64,000 bases of DNA, taken from assembly GCA_037577475.1 (NCBI GenBank), contig CM075197.1:22803650-22867649 (forward strand). Direction: 5' to 3'. The position numbers and the translations under genes were made by a program. Below are positions 1 to 11,930 of the stretch, piece by piece. Below the pieces are notes generated by a model. The model made no database searches. It was not told where the DNA came from and worked only from the letters and a program-made list of their open reading frames with translations. The DNA comes from Chaunax sp. Z400. Its lineage: Eukaryota > Chordata > Actinopteri > Lophiiformes > Chaunacidae. How positions within the stretch are numbered: the stretch's first letter is position 1; the number at the start of each line of letters is the position of its first letter.

Positions 1-58
1 CCATTTACACCTCCATAGTGATAATATGTGATAAATGTTCACTCTTGCTTTCGTCCAG

Positions 59-269
59 CTGCCCTTTACTCAAAGTGCCAGCTCTGTTTAAGAACACCAA
101 CGTGCAAGAGGTGTTGAACCGACAGAAGCAAAAGCGGGTCCAGGCACGCGAAGATGCTCAGAAGAAGAAGGAATCGGACAAGATGCAGCGGGAGAAGGAC
201 AAAGTAGCCAAACAAGACAGAAAAGAGAAGGAAAAGAAGCGTACACAGAAAGGTGAACGCAAAAGATAA
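59..269 (+). CDS. ccdc43: Coiled-coil domain-containing protein 43, last coding exon
   Basis: This is the 3' terminal coding exon of a gene that begins left of the window. A pyrimidine-rich acceptor ends in CAG at 56-58, and the reading frame runs to TAA at 267-269. The visible 70 or so residues start with VPALFKNTNVQEVLN and become an uninterrupted Lys/Arg/Glu-rich helical stretch ending KEKEKKRTQKGERKR. I recognise this basic tail as the conserved C-terminus of CCDC43, a small coiled-coil protein without a well-defined function. The neighbours support the call: in human, CCDC43, MEIOC and FZD2 are adjacent on 17q21, and here meioc and fzd2 follow immediately. Transcription is convergent with meioc. 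Only the C-terminal part is present, so length and upstream domains cannot be judged. Confidence 0.85.
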
Positions 270-940
270 ATTAAAAAAACTGGACTCTTTGTATTTGGTA
301 AGATTTTGCTACAAGACAAAATTAAAAAACGATATAATTTGCCTCTTTAGCTTAACCTCACTGGCACCCTTTAGTTACCCTCCTCAAGTGCTGTATGCAA
401 CTCTTCCTATGTGTAAAGAACAATGTGCTGGATGTTCTGCACTTCCAGAATCCAGATTTTGTTTCTTGGATACTCATGAGTTGATACAGAAAGATGTTGT
501 CTGGGAATAAAGTTGCAAATCTTTATATTTGTAATCAGATCAGTTTCATGTTGTTGATCAAAAAGTATGGACAGTAATTCTCTGCCAATATTGTTTCCAT
601 ATGAAACATGCTTTGACACATTTACCCCTGAAATGATCGTAGTATACATCAAAAACAGTTGGACTGATAATGGTAAAAACGGAGGAATGCTTAGGAATCA
701 ACTCAGTCCAGTTTCTGCCAATTTCCCTTGTGCCCATATTTTGCAAATGCCTTTCATGTCTGCACAGCTTTTTAGTAAAGGCAAGAATTCATGTCAAAAT
801 ATCTATTTGATACTTTAGGTTTTTCTTTTACTGTCCATGCGTTTTGTCTGTGAATAAGAACAAAGGAGCTGTTTCAAAATTATACCTCAGATACACCATG
901 TACCATAAATTGAATGTTAATAAAGAGGTTCATCATCTTT
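270..940 (+). other. ccdc43: ccdc43 3'UTR with two poly(A) signals
   Basis: Downstream of the ccdc43 stop there is no further coding sequence. Two AATAAA hexamers lie at 506-511 and 919-924 on the plus strand, suggesting a short and a long 3'UTR. The distal signal lies about 70 bases from the nearest poly(A) hexamer of the convergent meioc gene. The UTR extent is inferred from the hexamers only. Confidence 0.55.
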
Positions 941-990
941 TTTAATTAATAAAAAAAAGAAGAAGCAAAATTTCCAAAATTTTGGATTGC

Positions 991-2158
991 TTTATTTTTA
1001 AATCCTCTGTTTACAGAACATGTAACAAGAAAAGAAACATGAACATTAAGATGAAAGGGAATGGAGCAACTGCTCTATTCACGAAGCAGTCAGAGCAGGT
1101 CTGCAGGCCAAGGCTTCTAGAGAACTTACCTGACTTACATTACAAAAACCTTTGGTTCTTATGTGACAAACTATCACTGATGTGACAAATCTATGATAAA
1201 ACTCTCTGAAAATAATCTGACAAAAAGTATGATTAATACATTCAGAATTAAAGCACTGGACTTTTTGAGTTTACGTACCTTCAAACTTGCAGATTAAAGA
1301 GTTTTCATTACGATGTTAACACAAGCAGAACATTTCAGAAAACATTTTATAATTTACCACATGTTAAATTACTGACACAGCGAGTCTTCAAAAACTAAAC
1401 TGCTGTCAGGGAATTCTATTTTTAACTTGGCCATGTTACAGTTTACTGATACTTGAAAGATATTTGTAAATACTTTATGTTTCTAAAAGAAAATGTGATT
1501 AAAACATTACATTTTAAAACACTGAACTTTTTTTCAGAAGTTTGGTACAGTTCAAACTTCAAAAATTGCAGACAAATTAAACTTCTTTTTTTTCTGATTA
1601 CAAGAATGTTAGGGTTAAGAGAAAAGACTCAAGGTCCAGAAATGAATGGGAACATTTTAGAACACATTTCAATATTTAGCATGTTCATTTTAAACCACTG
1701 CCCTAATGGATCAATTATTGCTTGGGAATATCTAGAATTGAGGTTCCATTACATACCAATAAATAAGTAAAACAATGAAGAATTCACTGAAATCTTCCTC
1801 ATAAATAGTGCCTTTAAATACAACGGTGATGGAGCAAGATACACATTAATTTGGAATTGACACTAATTGAATGAAATGAAGTTAAGATGCAGCAGGATCA
1901 ATCACATTTCATGCAGTTCCTACAAAGCAGAAGTTGGCCACCTGAAGCTCCTGGGTGCCAGAAAGTGCAGCCATTATCGAGCTTCAAATAGCAAACCTAA
2001 TATTCTGGAGTGATCGGTTGTTGCAGGTAAAATGCCACTTTAGACTTGCAGGTAAGACGTGTTTTATATCAATCTGTTGCCTATGGTTAATTTATAACAA
2101 GTGCCTGGAATCGATGGGTTTTAATTTAATCATGAACTCATGCTTGTTGCTGGCTAAA
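991..2158 (-). other. meioc: meioc 3'UTR (predicted)
   Basis: This is AT-rich sequence after the meioc stop codon (2159-2161, minus strand). No exon is recognisable. The furthest good poly(A) hexamer on the minus strand is AATAAA, the complement of 991-996. A nearer ATTAAA-like site lies around 2120. UTR length is an inference; the real end could be anywhere between these two. Confidence 0.4.
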
Positions 2159-5100
2159 TTAGAACGTAAAAGTGTATCCTCCAAAGGGAGAGGGATACCT
2201 CTCTGTGGCTGCGTCCTCCCTGTTAACATGGTGGTCCTGCCTCTTGACAGGTCTTGGTAGTGTCATCTGGAGAGCGTTCCACAGGGCCGTGCGGAGCTTC
2301 CTCGTGGTCACAGCTAGGTCCTTCAGTGCAATGACCAATGGCAGGATTTCTATGAAGCAGAGGCAAGTTAGGATTGGGAGCATTTGAGAGGGAGGAACAT
2401 GTGCTTACCATTGCTATATGAGCCACCTTTGTCCTCTGTGAAGTGACTTCTCTGCTGCTGGTGGTTGGACATTTCAGTCTCCTTGTGTCTCACCCAGTTG
2501 ACACGCACAGAGGAGATAGCCATATGATGTGTGTTCAGTGCTGTGTAGCTGTTGATATGGAGGTGAGAGTTGTTCGGAAGCTCCATTCTATTGAAAAGAC
2601 TTTCCACCTGCAACACACACCGACATAATCAACCCTTCTGTACTCCACTCCATTAGCGATGGAATTCTTATTGTGATATTCTACAAATGTTACTAAAACC
2701 AAATAGTAGCAATATTTACTAATTGGAGTATTTATGCTTGAGGATTTCAAAACGGGTGATATATAGTACTGTATAACATGTTAAAATAGTGTAAAGTCTT
2801 TACAAAAAGGGGTTTAACTTCTAAGTAAACTAAATATAAACCAAAACAAAAAAAACTGGGTTATGTTAGCTTGCATGCCCGTTAATGGTACTTTGGGACA
2901 GTAGAAAAAGTCTGAAACACCCGCTCAACACAAAAAGCAACCATGGTTGACATTTGAAAACTTATTATTATGAGCCATCACACAAGCATAATTACACAGA
3001 GAAAGTACATTTTTCAACAAACCTCCAGATTAGATTAAACAGAAGTAGTTTTCTCTGGATTTTTCTGGATACAACTGATGATTGTTCAAGAGAAAGCTAC
3101 ATATTTTGAAGTACATTACTAAAGAAGGCTGCTGTGACTGAATTCATCTGTAGATGGCAGTATGGAAGCAATTTTTTTTTTTCCTCACCCTTCCTTGTTC
3201 TCTCATCTGATTAAGAATGAGGTGGTCGACTCCCTTGGGGTTTGGTGGAGTTTTGAGGTTAGTTTTGGTCACAGCTGCTGCTCTTTTCCCGGGAAATGTC
3301 TTATTAAGGATAGCCTCTGTCTATAAAAGAGAGCAAGTGAGAACATGACAACCAAACACATGCACAACAGCAACAACAACAAAAATAATGTCAGTTTGCT
3401 TCTTATGTTTTTCAAATTCAGACTAATAACAACCCCAAAGCACACAAAAACGAAAATGCATTATTATAATTTTCACTATTCATCTGAACTTAAATGTGGT
3501 GATGACTTGACTAAATGACTAGAAAAGGTGGAATAAAAATACTGAATAAATACCAATAAAATGTAACTAAATAAAACTAAAAGTCGATCAAGTTTTCCTC
3601 TGATCCCAAGCTAATGTTGAGTAGTTTTCAAAGCCTCTTCCAAAACGGATATTAATAATTTTCCTTCCTCCATAGTGAAACTGTAATGAGGACATGGGTC
3701 ACATTAAATGTAATAGACCTAAAGCTGATCCTTGGTAGACATGCTTGACAGCTTCATAGCTCCATATAAACAAAGTACTCAAAAGTGTAATTTGTGTGTG
3801 TAATGACAGGAAATAAAGAAAACCATATATAACCAATACCATCCAATCATAAAATAGTCATCTTCTGTGATACCAATCTTGAAAATTACCCCTGGCATAT
3901 TCTAACTATATAGAAAACTGATTTTGAAAGCATACCCTTTTTTGCTCCCTCTCCAAACAACTCCACTGATCGTTGCACTCATTCAAGTACAAGTACATCT
4001 GGATCCCAGGTCTGCCTTCATTGATCAACGTTGAAGCTCTCATGTCTGAGGCAACGCCATGATAAGGGTTCTCTCCTCTGTGGGTCATCATACCACTGAC
4101 AAAAGGCTTTAAAGCTGCAGACTCGTTGGCTGACATCATGTCACCTATGCCCATGCCAGGAACATAACTTCCACTGGGAAGTGTGGGCCAGGAGCTGAAG
4201 TTTGTGTAGTTGATGGGCATGCTGGTGTTCTTTCTGGGGTCATTTACTGGATGCATGACAGGCATGAACTGCTGTGTGTTCCCAGCATTGATGATGCTGT
4301 TTTCTACATCAAATTTCTGACGCTGCGTGCTCCTTAAGCGATCAAAGGTTTGTGAAGGAGTCTGTTTCTTATGTCGTGTGGACACTTCTCCTACATAGCC
4401 AGGCATATTCGTCCTCTTCTTTTCATTCTGTTTCTGTGGCTGGAACATGCTCGGTGTCTGGCCCCACTGGATTTGATGCTTTGGATGCTGGTTCATGCTT
4501 GTGGTAATGGGGTGTGAACTGTTCTCTCTGTGCATTGTCCTCGTGTTTTGGTATTGGTTTGGGAGATTGAACGATCCAGAGAATGACTTTGGTTGCTGGG
4601 AGTACTCTGTGTTTTGAGGGCTAAACTCAGGTAGATCTTGAAAGGCTTGGTTCCCCACTCCTCCGTGTCTTTTCATCTGCACTGTCCCCAATTTTCCCAT
4701 CAGCTGTTTCTGGGTTTGCATAGCAGGAGTCATTTGTGTTGACACTGCAGGACTGGTGATTTTCCATTGTTCAACCATGCTGTCTTCATGGTCTATGGCC
4801 ACTGTCTGCGTGTGCATGTTTGGAAAGTCTCCACAACATAAGCTATCACGCTCACCAGCCATGAAAGACTGAAAACTGCTGACCAGTTGGTTAATGTCTT
4901 GTGGCACATACCGCTCACAGATGGGCTCTGCGCTGCTCTGGATGTAGTGGTCTTCATTATAAGGATGAAAGCAAGAGCTGTTCATTGCACCTTGGGGTCG
5001 AAAGACATCGCTGATGGCAGGGAAATTCTTCAAAGGCTGACTATTGCCTCTGTCTTTATCAGCTGACATGCTGTCATATTTGCTTTGTTGCATCTGCGAC

Positions 5101-6992
5101 AGGTAGGTGTTTCCTATGTTGGGCACTGGCAGGCCTGGTGGCAGTTTCTGTGGACTGAGGGTGTAGCTGTTCCCATCTCTGTTTGGCAAATTAAAAAGCC
5201 ACTGCTGACTGGAGACAATGCCATTGGGTTGCTGATGAAAGTCTTTACCATGTATATTGACTGACTGTCCTTGTGCTTTACTTAAATCATTACAAGTTCC
5301 ATGGTTTGGAGGAAAGGTAGGGTTATGGTGCGTTTTAACCTCTGATTGAAAATACTGTAGCAGCTCTTCTCTCAATGTCTTTGGAGACCAGACAGGATTA
5401 CATGTGGGTAGGCTCCTAAAAGAAGAATTAAGGACTTCCTTTAATGTTAGCATATATGAAACTAATTCAACACATATGAAATCGATATTTATAAATAAAC
5501 ATTAAAACTAAAATTATTATATATTTCTGGTTGATGAAAACCATAAATCTTACAATACACAATTAAACAAATACATCCAGTCTTACAATATGAATACATT
5601 AAACCTTGACATACCCTTCACTTAAGAAACTGTCCTGTGAATCTGCTTCATCCAAAATATTTGACACTAGACCCTGAAGATCAGTCTCCCCATCACAATC
5701 AGTATTATCAGTAGGTTTCCTTCAAGCAAAAGAAAACATCCCCTTTATTATACACAAACCTCTTTTATCTTTGAAAACAATCATGTAATTAAAAAAAAAA
5801 ACTCTAACAAGACAGAGTAGAAGTGTGATTTCCTCGCTTTAAAGAGTGCACAGAAAGTCCAAATTTAACTTTTGGTCTCCAGTAGTTTGCTCCAAGAAGT
5901 TTGCTGGGAAGAATTATGACGGATAGCAGTTATTCTATAATTGTCATTTTTCATGCAAAAATGTTCTATGGTTCCAGTTTCACGAATGTGGGTATATGCT
6001 GTTTTTCAATTTGAATAATTTGAATGTGTTCTTGATGATTTTGAAGTTTAGACTGTTGGTTTGAAAATAGGCATTGTGAAGGTGTGACTTTGGACTGTGT
6101 GAGAATTTCTCCATATTTTCAGAATTTTTACAAACCAAACAACAGATCAATGGTGATCTGCCAATGGCAGCTGACCTAATTTATTTTATTGACCAACCTA
6201 AATTTTTACCCACATGCGTCAAATGGCAGGTTCTAATTTTAGACCCAGTGCACAGATCAATAATCACACAATTATCCTGAACATTGTTTAAGCTCAATAC
6301 CTGCTTTTAGTGCTGCTCTGGATGTAGTTGTTAAGATCATAGGGCTCATCATGAGCATTGTGAGACCAGGGCACATAGGATGTTGTGTCCTGTTCCTGCA
6401 GTGGTCCTGTCCCGCCACAATTGTTTCCACCACCTACATTTACACTGGCCTGAAAGAGAGAGATGCAAAAGTTACATATAAGAAGTTCATAAAACATGTA
6501 ACTACAGTATTTTTCACAGAAGGATGCCAAAGACTTGTTGAACAATTGTTGAAGCTTCAAACTATCAACCCTACTGTTGAAAAGTGTCAATTAAAGCTGA
6601 AATGTTTGGTTCATTCATCCCTCAGATGCTAGTGAATTATCAAGTGTTTTGATAATAAAAATTTTTATTAAATACTAAGTATTTTAGGGGGGATTTCGTG
6701 TCATGTCACTGCAACTTGAATACTTTGGAAGGGTTCTGCTATGAACGCAGATAAAAATAGTCAAAAAAGTTTGGATATCAAGGATTTCCTCTGTCCCAGA
6801 ATATAACGTAATGAACAGTGGCTCTGATAGATCATTCAGCAGTTTTCCACCATTAAATATCCTGTCTCAACCTCTCACTCGGTTCTACAGCTGCTGCAAT
6901 ATAGCATGCCAACTAACAAGAAAGCTTACCTGACGCTCGTACGGGGGAAACAGTGAATTTCCAAATGTGGTCTGATGCCCGTCAAATGCCAT
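2159..6992 (-). CDS. meioc: Meiosis-specific coiled-coil protein MEIOC
   Basis: Seven exons on the minus strand join in frame: 6992-6930, 6449-6301, 5719-5615, 5415-3936, 3320-3189, 2607-2409 and 2349-2159. They total 2319 coding bases, about 772 aa. The ATG at 6992-6990 opens MAFDGHQTTFGNS and is followed by a GTAAGC donor. The 1480-base exon 4 encodes a long low-complexity region rich in Gln, Asn, Ser and Pro. Its end (YLYLNECNDQW) and exons 5-7 (FPGKR, RKLRTALWNALQMTLP) form the conserved C-terminal MEIOC domain. From family knowledge, MEIOC acts in the germ-cell cytoplasm with the RNA helicase YTHDC2 to stabilise meiotic transcripts and extend prophase I. The protein is shorter than human MEIOC (about 950 aa), mostly in the disordered region. 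Synteny with ccdc43 and fzd2 supports the call. Exon 6 has limited obvious similarity in its second half. Confidence 0.86.
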
Positions 6993-8518
6993 TCTGAACT
7001 CCTGAGACCTTGACCTGATTCTTTACTCCATTACTGGTCCGTTGAAACACAAAACACTCAGTTATTATTTGATTTAACCTTACATTATATAGGAATCACG
7101 TAGAAATTATTAGCCAGCTTACTGCTTTGTCAAAGAAAGCACATCAACTAGCTAATTTAGGCTAACGTTAACTTTAGTTGTTAAGCTAGCAGGCTGGATT
7201 CTGCCTCAGCTAATATGGACTAAACTTTCGCCCATATTAAAACTGCTCCCTGCGAGTTAAATTTTGATAACTTCGCTTAAACAAAATAAGTTATCTAGAT
7301 AAAACACGGGGCAAGCCTACCTCAGTCATTCAAGTGACGGGAACTTTAGGACTTAAACAGTTTTCTTCAGTACATTATCCTCAAGTGTTCTCGTGCCCAA
7401 TTCTGCTCTACCCCACAGTTGTTTTATACTGCCCTCGCGACCTGAACGCACATTGGCTGAGCCTGATGTATTGTATCTTTGGTCCAATTAACACCAAGCA
7501 GGATATCCAGGCGCATAGTAACATCTGGTATGACATGATATCTATCTATCTACCTATCTATCTATCTATCTATCTCATGACATCATTTTTATTACCTTTC
7601 CATAGCTTAATAATTGTATTATTAATTTCATTATTTTCATATTATTCATTCCTGTTATCATTCAGTTCAGATCTGTCAAGCTTTTTAACTTCAGTTTTAT
7701 CTAAGTATATTCCGTTCAAATCAAATGTATGTCAAACAGTTAAATTTACAAAGTACATTACTTTCACAGAATGTGACTGACTGAGAAACTGACTGACTGA
7801 TTCATTAATTCATCAGATTTTGATGTGTAATATGAACATGAGAGAGAGCCAATCTCCACCTCCTGAAAGCCTGTTTAGGCCACGCAGTCCAGATGTGGAG
7901 TCAAGTTTTACAATGTCAGCAAAAATTCGACCTGTAGCAAGCGGCATTTCTTTCAAAATAAAAGCATACACTTTGATTACGTTAAGTAAAACATGGTCAT
8001 TGATAATAACACCGCTCACTTTTAACGAATATAATTATGTTATATTATTTTTTTCATAATGTATATTATTATGACAAAGTGGATTGGATGGATTAACTAA
8101 TAGAATAAATACATTCGCTTTGAAACCACTACACACATTTGCTATTGTTTGGTTTCTTAATGAGAAAGTAAATATTATTTGTCTGTTACTGTCAATATTG
8201 TGCTATGCCGCTACCTTGGCAAAAAAAAAAAAATCAACTCTCTCAAATATTGTCAGACATGCTATTATTTTGAAAGTGATCACCGGACGTTCTATTTCTT
8301 ATCATGGCTGCTTTAACCATGATGAGGGAGTCGAGTTGTCGAAAGGGAAAAAGTCAGCCAGCAGTGTTCAAAGCGGGGACAAGAAGAGAGAGAGCAGCTT
8401 TCTGGTCCTCTCCACCAGCATTTCAAACAAGAAACTTACTTTTGCTCAGTAACTACTTGCAGAACTGATACATAAAAAAATTAATTCATAGTGAGTTCAT
8501 CCGGCCAAACTTGGGAAG
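6993..8518. other. Spacer between divergent meioc and fzd2
   Basis: This 1.5-kb interval separates the divergently transcribed meioc (left) and fzd2 (right). It should hold both promoters. I see a (CTAT)n microsatellite at about 7540-7575 and an A-run near 8221. I see no convincing extra exon. The open frames at 7334-7780 and 8084-8452 have low-complexity, AT-driven composition and no recognisable domain. Confidence 0.5.
7540..7575. repeat. (CTAT)n microsatellite
   Basis: A run of CTAT tetranucleotides with one interruption (CTAC). It lies in the meioc-fzd2 spacer and is probably length-polymorphic. Confidence 0.9.
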
Positions 8519-10141
8519 ATGAGTTTTTCTAAGACTTGGTCTGTTGCTTTGCTGCTGCCTCTGTTGATATCAGCCCAGCACCAAGGGGATAATGGAATAG
8601 TCGTCCCGGAGCATGGATTTTGTCAGCCAATCTCAATTCCCCTGTGCACGGACATAGCCTACAACCAAACCATCATGCCGAATTTAGTGGGACATTACAA
8701 CCAGGAGGACGCGGGGCTTGAGGTGCACCAGTTTTACCCTCTTGTAAAGGTACAGTGCTCTCCGGAGTTGAAATTCTTCCTGTGTTCTATGTATGCGCCT
8801 GTGTGCACAGTTTTGGAGAAGGCCATTCCTCCCTGCAGGTCAATCTGTGAGAGAGCGAAGCAGGGCTGCGAGGCTCTCATGAACAAGTTTGGCTTTCAGT
8901 GGCCGGACCGCCTGCGCTGCGAGAACTTCCCCGTGCTGGGAGACGGACAAATCTGTGTTGGCCAGAACGATTCATCCCCTGCCACCGTACCGACCATCGT
9001 GTCTGTCCCGGACACGGTCCCCACACACGAGAGGCCTTTCCACTGTCCGCCTGTTCTCAAAGTGCCCCCATATTTGAATTATAAGTTTTTAGACGAGAAG
9101 GATTGTGCAGCTCCCTGTGAGCCATCAAGGAGCGGTGGGAACATGTTTTTCAGTGACAAAGAGATTCACTTCTCCCGCATATGGATTCTGGTCTGGTCTG
9201 TGCTATGTTGTGCATCTACTTTATTCACAGTCACCACCTATTTGGTGGACATGCAGCGCTTCAGATACCCTGAGCGGCCTATCATCTTCCTGTCCGGCTG
9301 CTACACCATGGTCTCCATAGCCTACATAGCTGGCTATTTCCTGGGGGACAGAGTTGTGTGCAATGACAGCTTCAGCCCAGATGGCTATAAAACTATTGTC
9401 CAAGGCACCAAAAAGGAAGGCTGCACCATCCTCTTCATGATGCTCTATTTTTTTAGCATGGCCAGCTCCATCTGGTGGGTCATCCTGTCTCTCACCTGGT
9501 TCCTGGCAGCAGGTATGAAGTGGGGCCACGAGGCTATCGAAGCCAACTCTCAGTATTTCCACCTGGCAGCCTGGGCAGTGCCGGCCGTCAAGACCATCAG
9601 CATCCTGGCCATCGGGCAGATCGAAGGGGATGTGCTCAGTGGCGTCTGCTTTGTCAGCCTCAGCAACCTGGACCCTCTTCGAGGCTTTGTGTTGGCCCCT
9701 CTCTTCATTTATCTCTTCATCGGCACCTCTTTCTTGCTGGCCGGCTTTGTGTCGCTGTTTCGGATCCGCACCATCATGAAACACGACGGCACCAAGACGG
9801 AGAAGCTGGAGCGGCTGATGGTGCGGATCGGGGTGTTCAGCGTGCTCTACACCGTCCCAGCCACCATTGTTATCGCCTGTTTCTTCTACGAGCAGGCCTT
9901 CCGCACCCACTGGGAGCGCAGCTGGGTCAGCCATAACTGCAGGGGCTTAGCCATCCCCTGCCCCGCGCAGACTGGGCCCCGCATGACTCCAGACTTCACT
10001 GTTTACATGATCAAGTACCTGATGACGCTGATAGTGGGGATCACCTCTGGTTTCTGGATCTGGTCTGGAAAGACTCTACACTCCTGGCATAAGTTCTACA
10101 CAAGGCTGACAAATGGCAAACACGGAGAGACTACTGTGTAG
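8519..10141 (+). CDS. fzd2: Frizzled-2 Wnt receptor (single exon)
   Basis: An intronless 540-aa reading frame encodes a complete Frizzled receptor. Residues 1-20 form a signal peptide. Residues about 30-150 are the Cys-rich Wnt-binding domain, with the typical CQPISIPLC start and the spaced cysteines through FLCSMYAPVC and PPCRSICERAKQGC. A linker of about 60 residues follows, then seven membrane helices from about residue 220 to 515. The cytosolic tail carries the Dishevelled-binding KTLHSW motif (KTxxxW) and ends in TTV, a PDZ-binding C-terminus. FZD1, FZD2 and FZD7 are very similar and all single-exon. I choose fzd2 because of the shorter N-terminal part and the adjacent meioc and ccdc43, which flank FZD2 in human. 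The receptor sits in the plasma membrane and signals through beta-catenin and planar polarity/Ca2+ branches. Coding DNA is GC-rich against AT-rich surroundings. Confidence 0.95.
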   Translation: MSFSKTWSVALLLPLLISAQHQGDNGIVVPEHGFCQPISIPLCTDIAYNQTIMPNLVGHYNQEDAGLEVHQFYPLVKVQCSPELKFFLCSMYAPVCTVLEKAIPPCRSICERAKQGCEALMNKFGFQWPDRLRCENFPVLGDGQICVGQNDSSPATVPTIVSVPDTVPTHERPFHCPPVLKVPPYLNYKFLDEKDCAAPCEPSRSGGNMFFSDKEIHFSRIWILVWSVLCCASTLFTVTTYLVDMQRFRYPERPIIFLSGCYTMVSIAYIAGYFLGDRVVCNDSFSPDGYKTIVQGTKKEGCTILFMMLYFFSMASSIWWVILSLTWFLAAGMKWGHEAIEANSQYFHLAAWAVPAVKTISILAIGQIEGDVLSGVCFVSLSNLDPLRGFVLAPLFIYLFIGTSFLLAGFVSLFRIRTIMKHDGTKTEKLERLMVRIGVFSVLYTVPATIVIACFFYEQAFRTHWERSWVSHNCRGLAIPCPAQTGPRMTPDFTVYMIKYLMTLIVGITSGFWIWSGKTLHSWHKFYTRLTNGKHGETTV

Positions 10142-11930
10142 AGTAAACACCCCAAGGCAAGGCTGCTGGGACTTGTGTATGTGTTATTACCTGTTTCTCA
10201 TGTGATAGGTGAGTAGCACAGTGAGTAGCTATAGATCCTTAACATGATTTGTATTCGCCTCAGCTTTATAGCCACGTGTGCATGCCAAACTGAGGGTCAG
10301 GGTTTGACAAAAGGGCAAGCTGGATAAACAAGGACTGAACCTGACTGTCTGAACAAATAACAACCATGGCTGTAGGCGCCATGTGCTGAAATTCTCTCCT
10401 CCCCCCCCTCACTGGCTCTTCACTTAAAGCCACCATAAACTTCAAGGGAGTGATGATCCTGCAGCCGTGAACACTGAGAGTGGGAAATGAGCAGTGGAGG
10501 AACGTCTTATTCCCTCTGTAAACGTCTCATCGATGAAACTGTACATAGTGTTTGTAAAAAAACGTAAAATTATATATTTGTATTTAAAGAAAGTGAATAC
10601 TTTTCCTCATCTGCCAGTGTACCTGCTTTACCTTTGCACTGTAAGAATGCCACATAAAAGCCATGCTTCTTTTTTATTGCTTGCTGGTCGTACATTTCTC
10701 GTGGATTAAAAAAAGAACGTCTACATTTCACGTCTGTTGGATGACGCCCAAAGAGCCTTTTTTTTTTTTTTATTCAGTCCAGCCTGTACTGTACTGTGAC
10801 TTCTCCTCAGACAGGAACATGTGCTGAAACTGCAAGACGCACAGATATCATCAAGGGACTATAAATCACACAGCTGATTTTGAATTCCCAGTTCAAAGGG
10901 GGAAACGGTATTTGCTGTTTTTCTTTCAAAGTTTGCCCTTCCTCATGTTCAGTATTCTTCTGTGATTAAATAATGCCTTGATAACAAGTTATTTGACTAG
11001 CCGTGCTGTTTTCTGTGTCACACCTGAACATCTGCTGCCTCAGATTGTCAGACAACAGTAAAACATTATTAGAATTCCTACTGGAAATAAGCCTCTTATG
11101 CTGCAGCCATCTGGGAAAATGCAGAAAAAAATGACTTAATCCTGAAACTTGTCACTTGAACAGACCTCCCATGCTTAATCGCCTATCGCCCAAATTGTCA
11201 GTGTATTCTGAAGTATTTCACATCTATGTCTTTTGAGTGTGAGAAACCGGTGGCGGCCTGTAAAAAAAAAAAAAAAAAAAAAAATGGTGCAGAGGACTTC
11301 CTCACACATTCGCTCTAACATCGCCCTCAGGTGCTAAACAAAACAAGAAACCATGGTTTCGCCTGTAGTTAGGGAGGGCTCGTTTAAATCAACAGGAGTC
11401 GTCTGCCAAGAAAAGTCGGCGCTCGTTGCACAGGTGTGAAGATGCTTGTCTGACGGAGGGGAAACAAAAGCGTTCAGCTTTTGCTGTATAGCGTAACTTG
11501 TCCGGATTCCACTGCGCTCTGCGCCAAAGTTGGAATCCCCCAAGCCATGCCTGGCTGAAACTGAGCCTTGTCTGTGATGATGTCATGAAGTAGATGGGTG
11601 TGTTGGAGAAAGCTGATCCCCTTTGCTTCAGAGCAGAGGCTCTGGGCTAGGAGCAGGCTTTTGAGAATTGCACGCACATACATTGCAATGGTATCTGTGT
11701 GTGTGCAATTCAGATTGTTGCTCTAAAAGTGTAGAGGGGGCCCAGACTACGGCGCATAATCACAGTTAGGCTGCACGTCTATAAGTTACATTATAATTAC
11801 TGACATCGGCATAAAGCAGCGCCTTACTATCAATGGACTCCTCTTGTATCTCATGGACAAGTTGATGTTTGTCTTTCTTGTATCTTTTTCTGGGCTGAAT
11901 AAAGACGGGTTGTAATAATATGCAGGTAAG
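10142..11930 (+). other. fzd2: fzd2 3'UTR (predicted)
   Basis: No coding potential follows the fzd2 TAG. Candidate poly(A) signals are ATTAAA at 10705-10710 and AATAAA at 11898-11903. A 22-base A-run lies near 11262-11284. Frizzled 3'UTRs are often long, so either end is possible. The end point is inferred. Confidence 0.4.

Noticed and set aside
9221..9934. 237-codon antisense frame inside fzd2
   Set aside because: It is the complement of strongly conserved Frizzled coding sequence. Its Glu/Asp/His-rich translation has no domain and is a by-product of GC-rich codons.
8519..10141. fzd7 or fzd1 instead of fzd2
   Set aside because: The three receptors are similar, but the flanking meioc and ccdc43 match the FZD2 neighbourhood in human.
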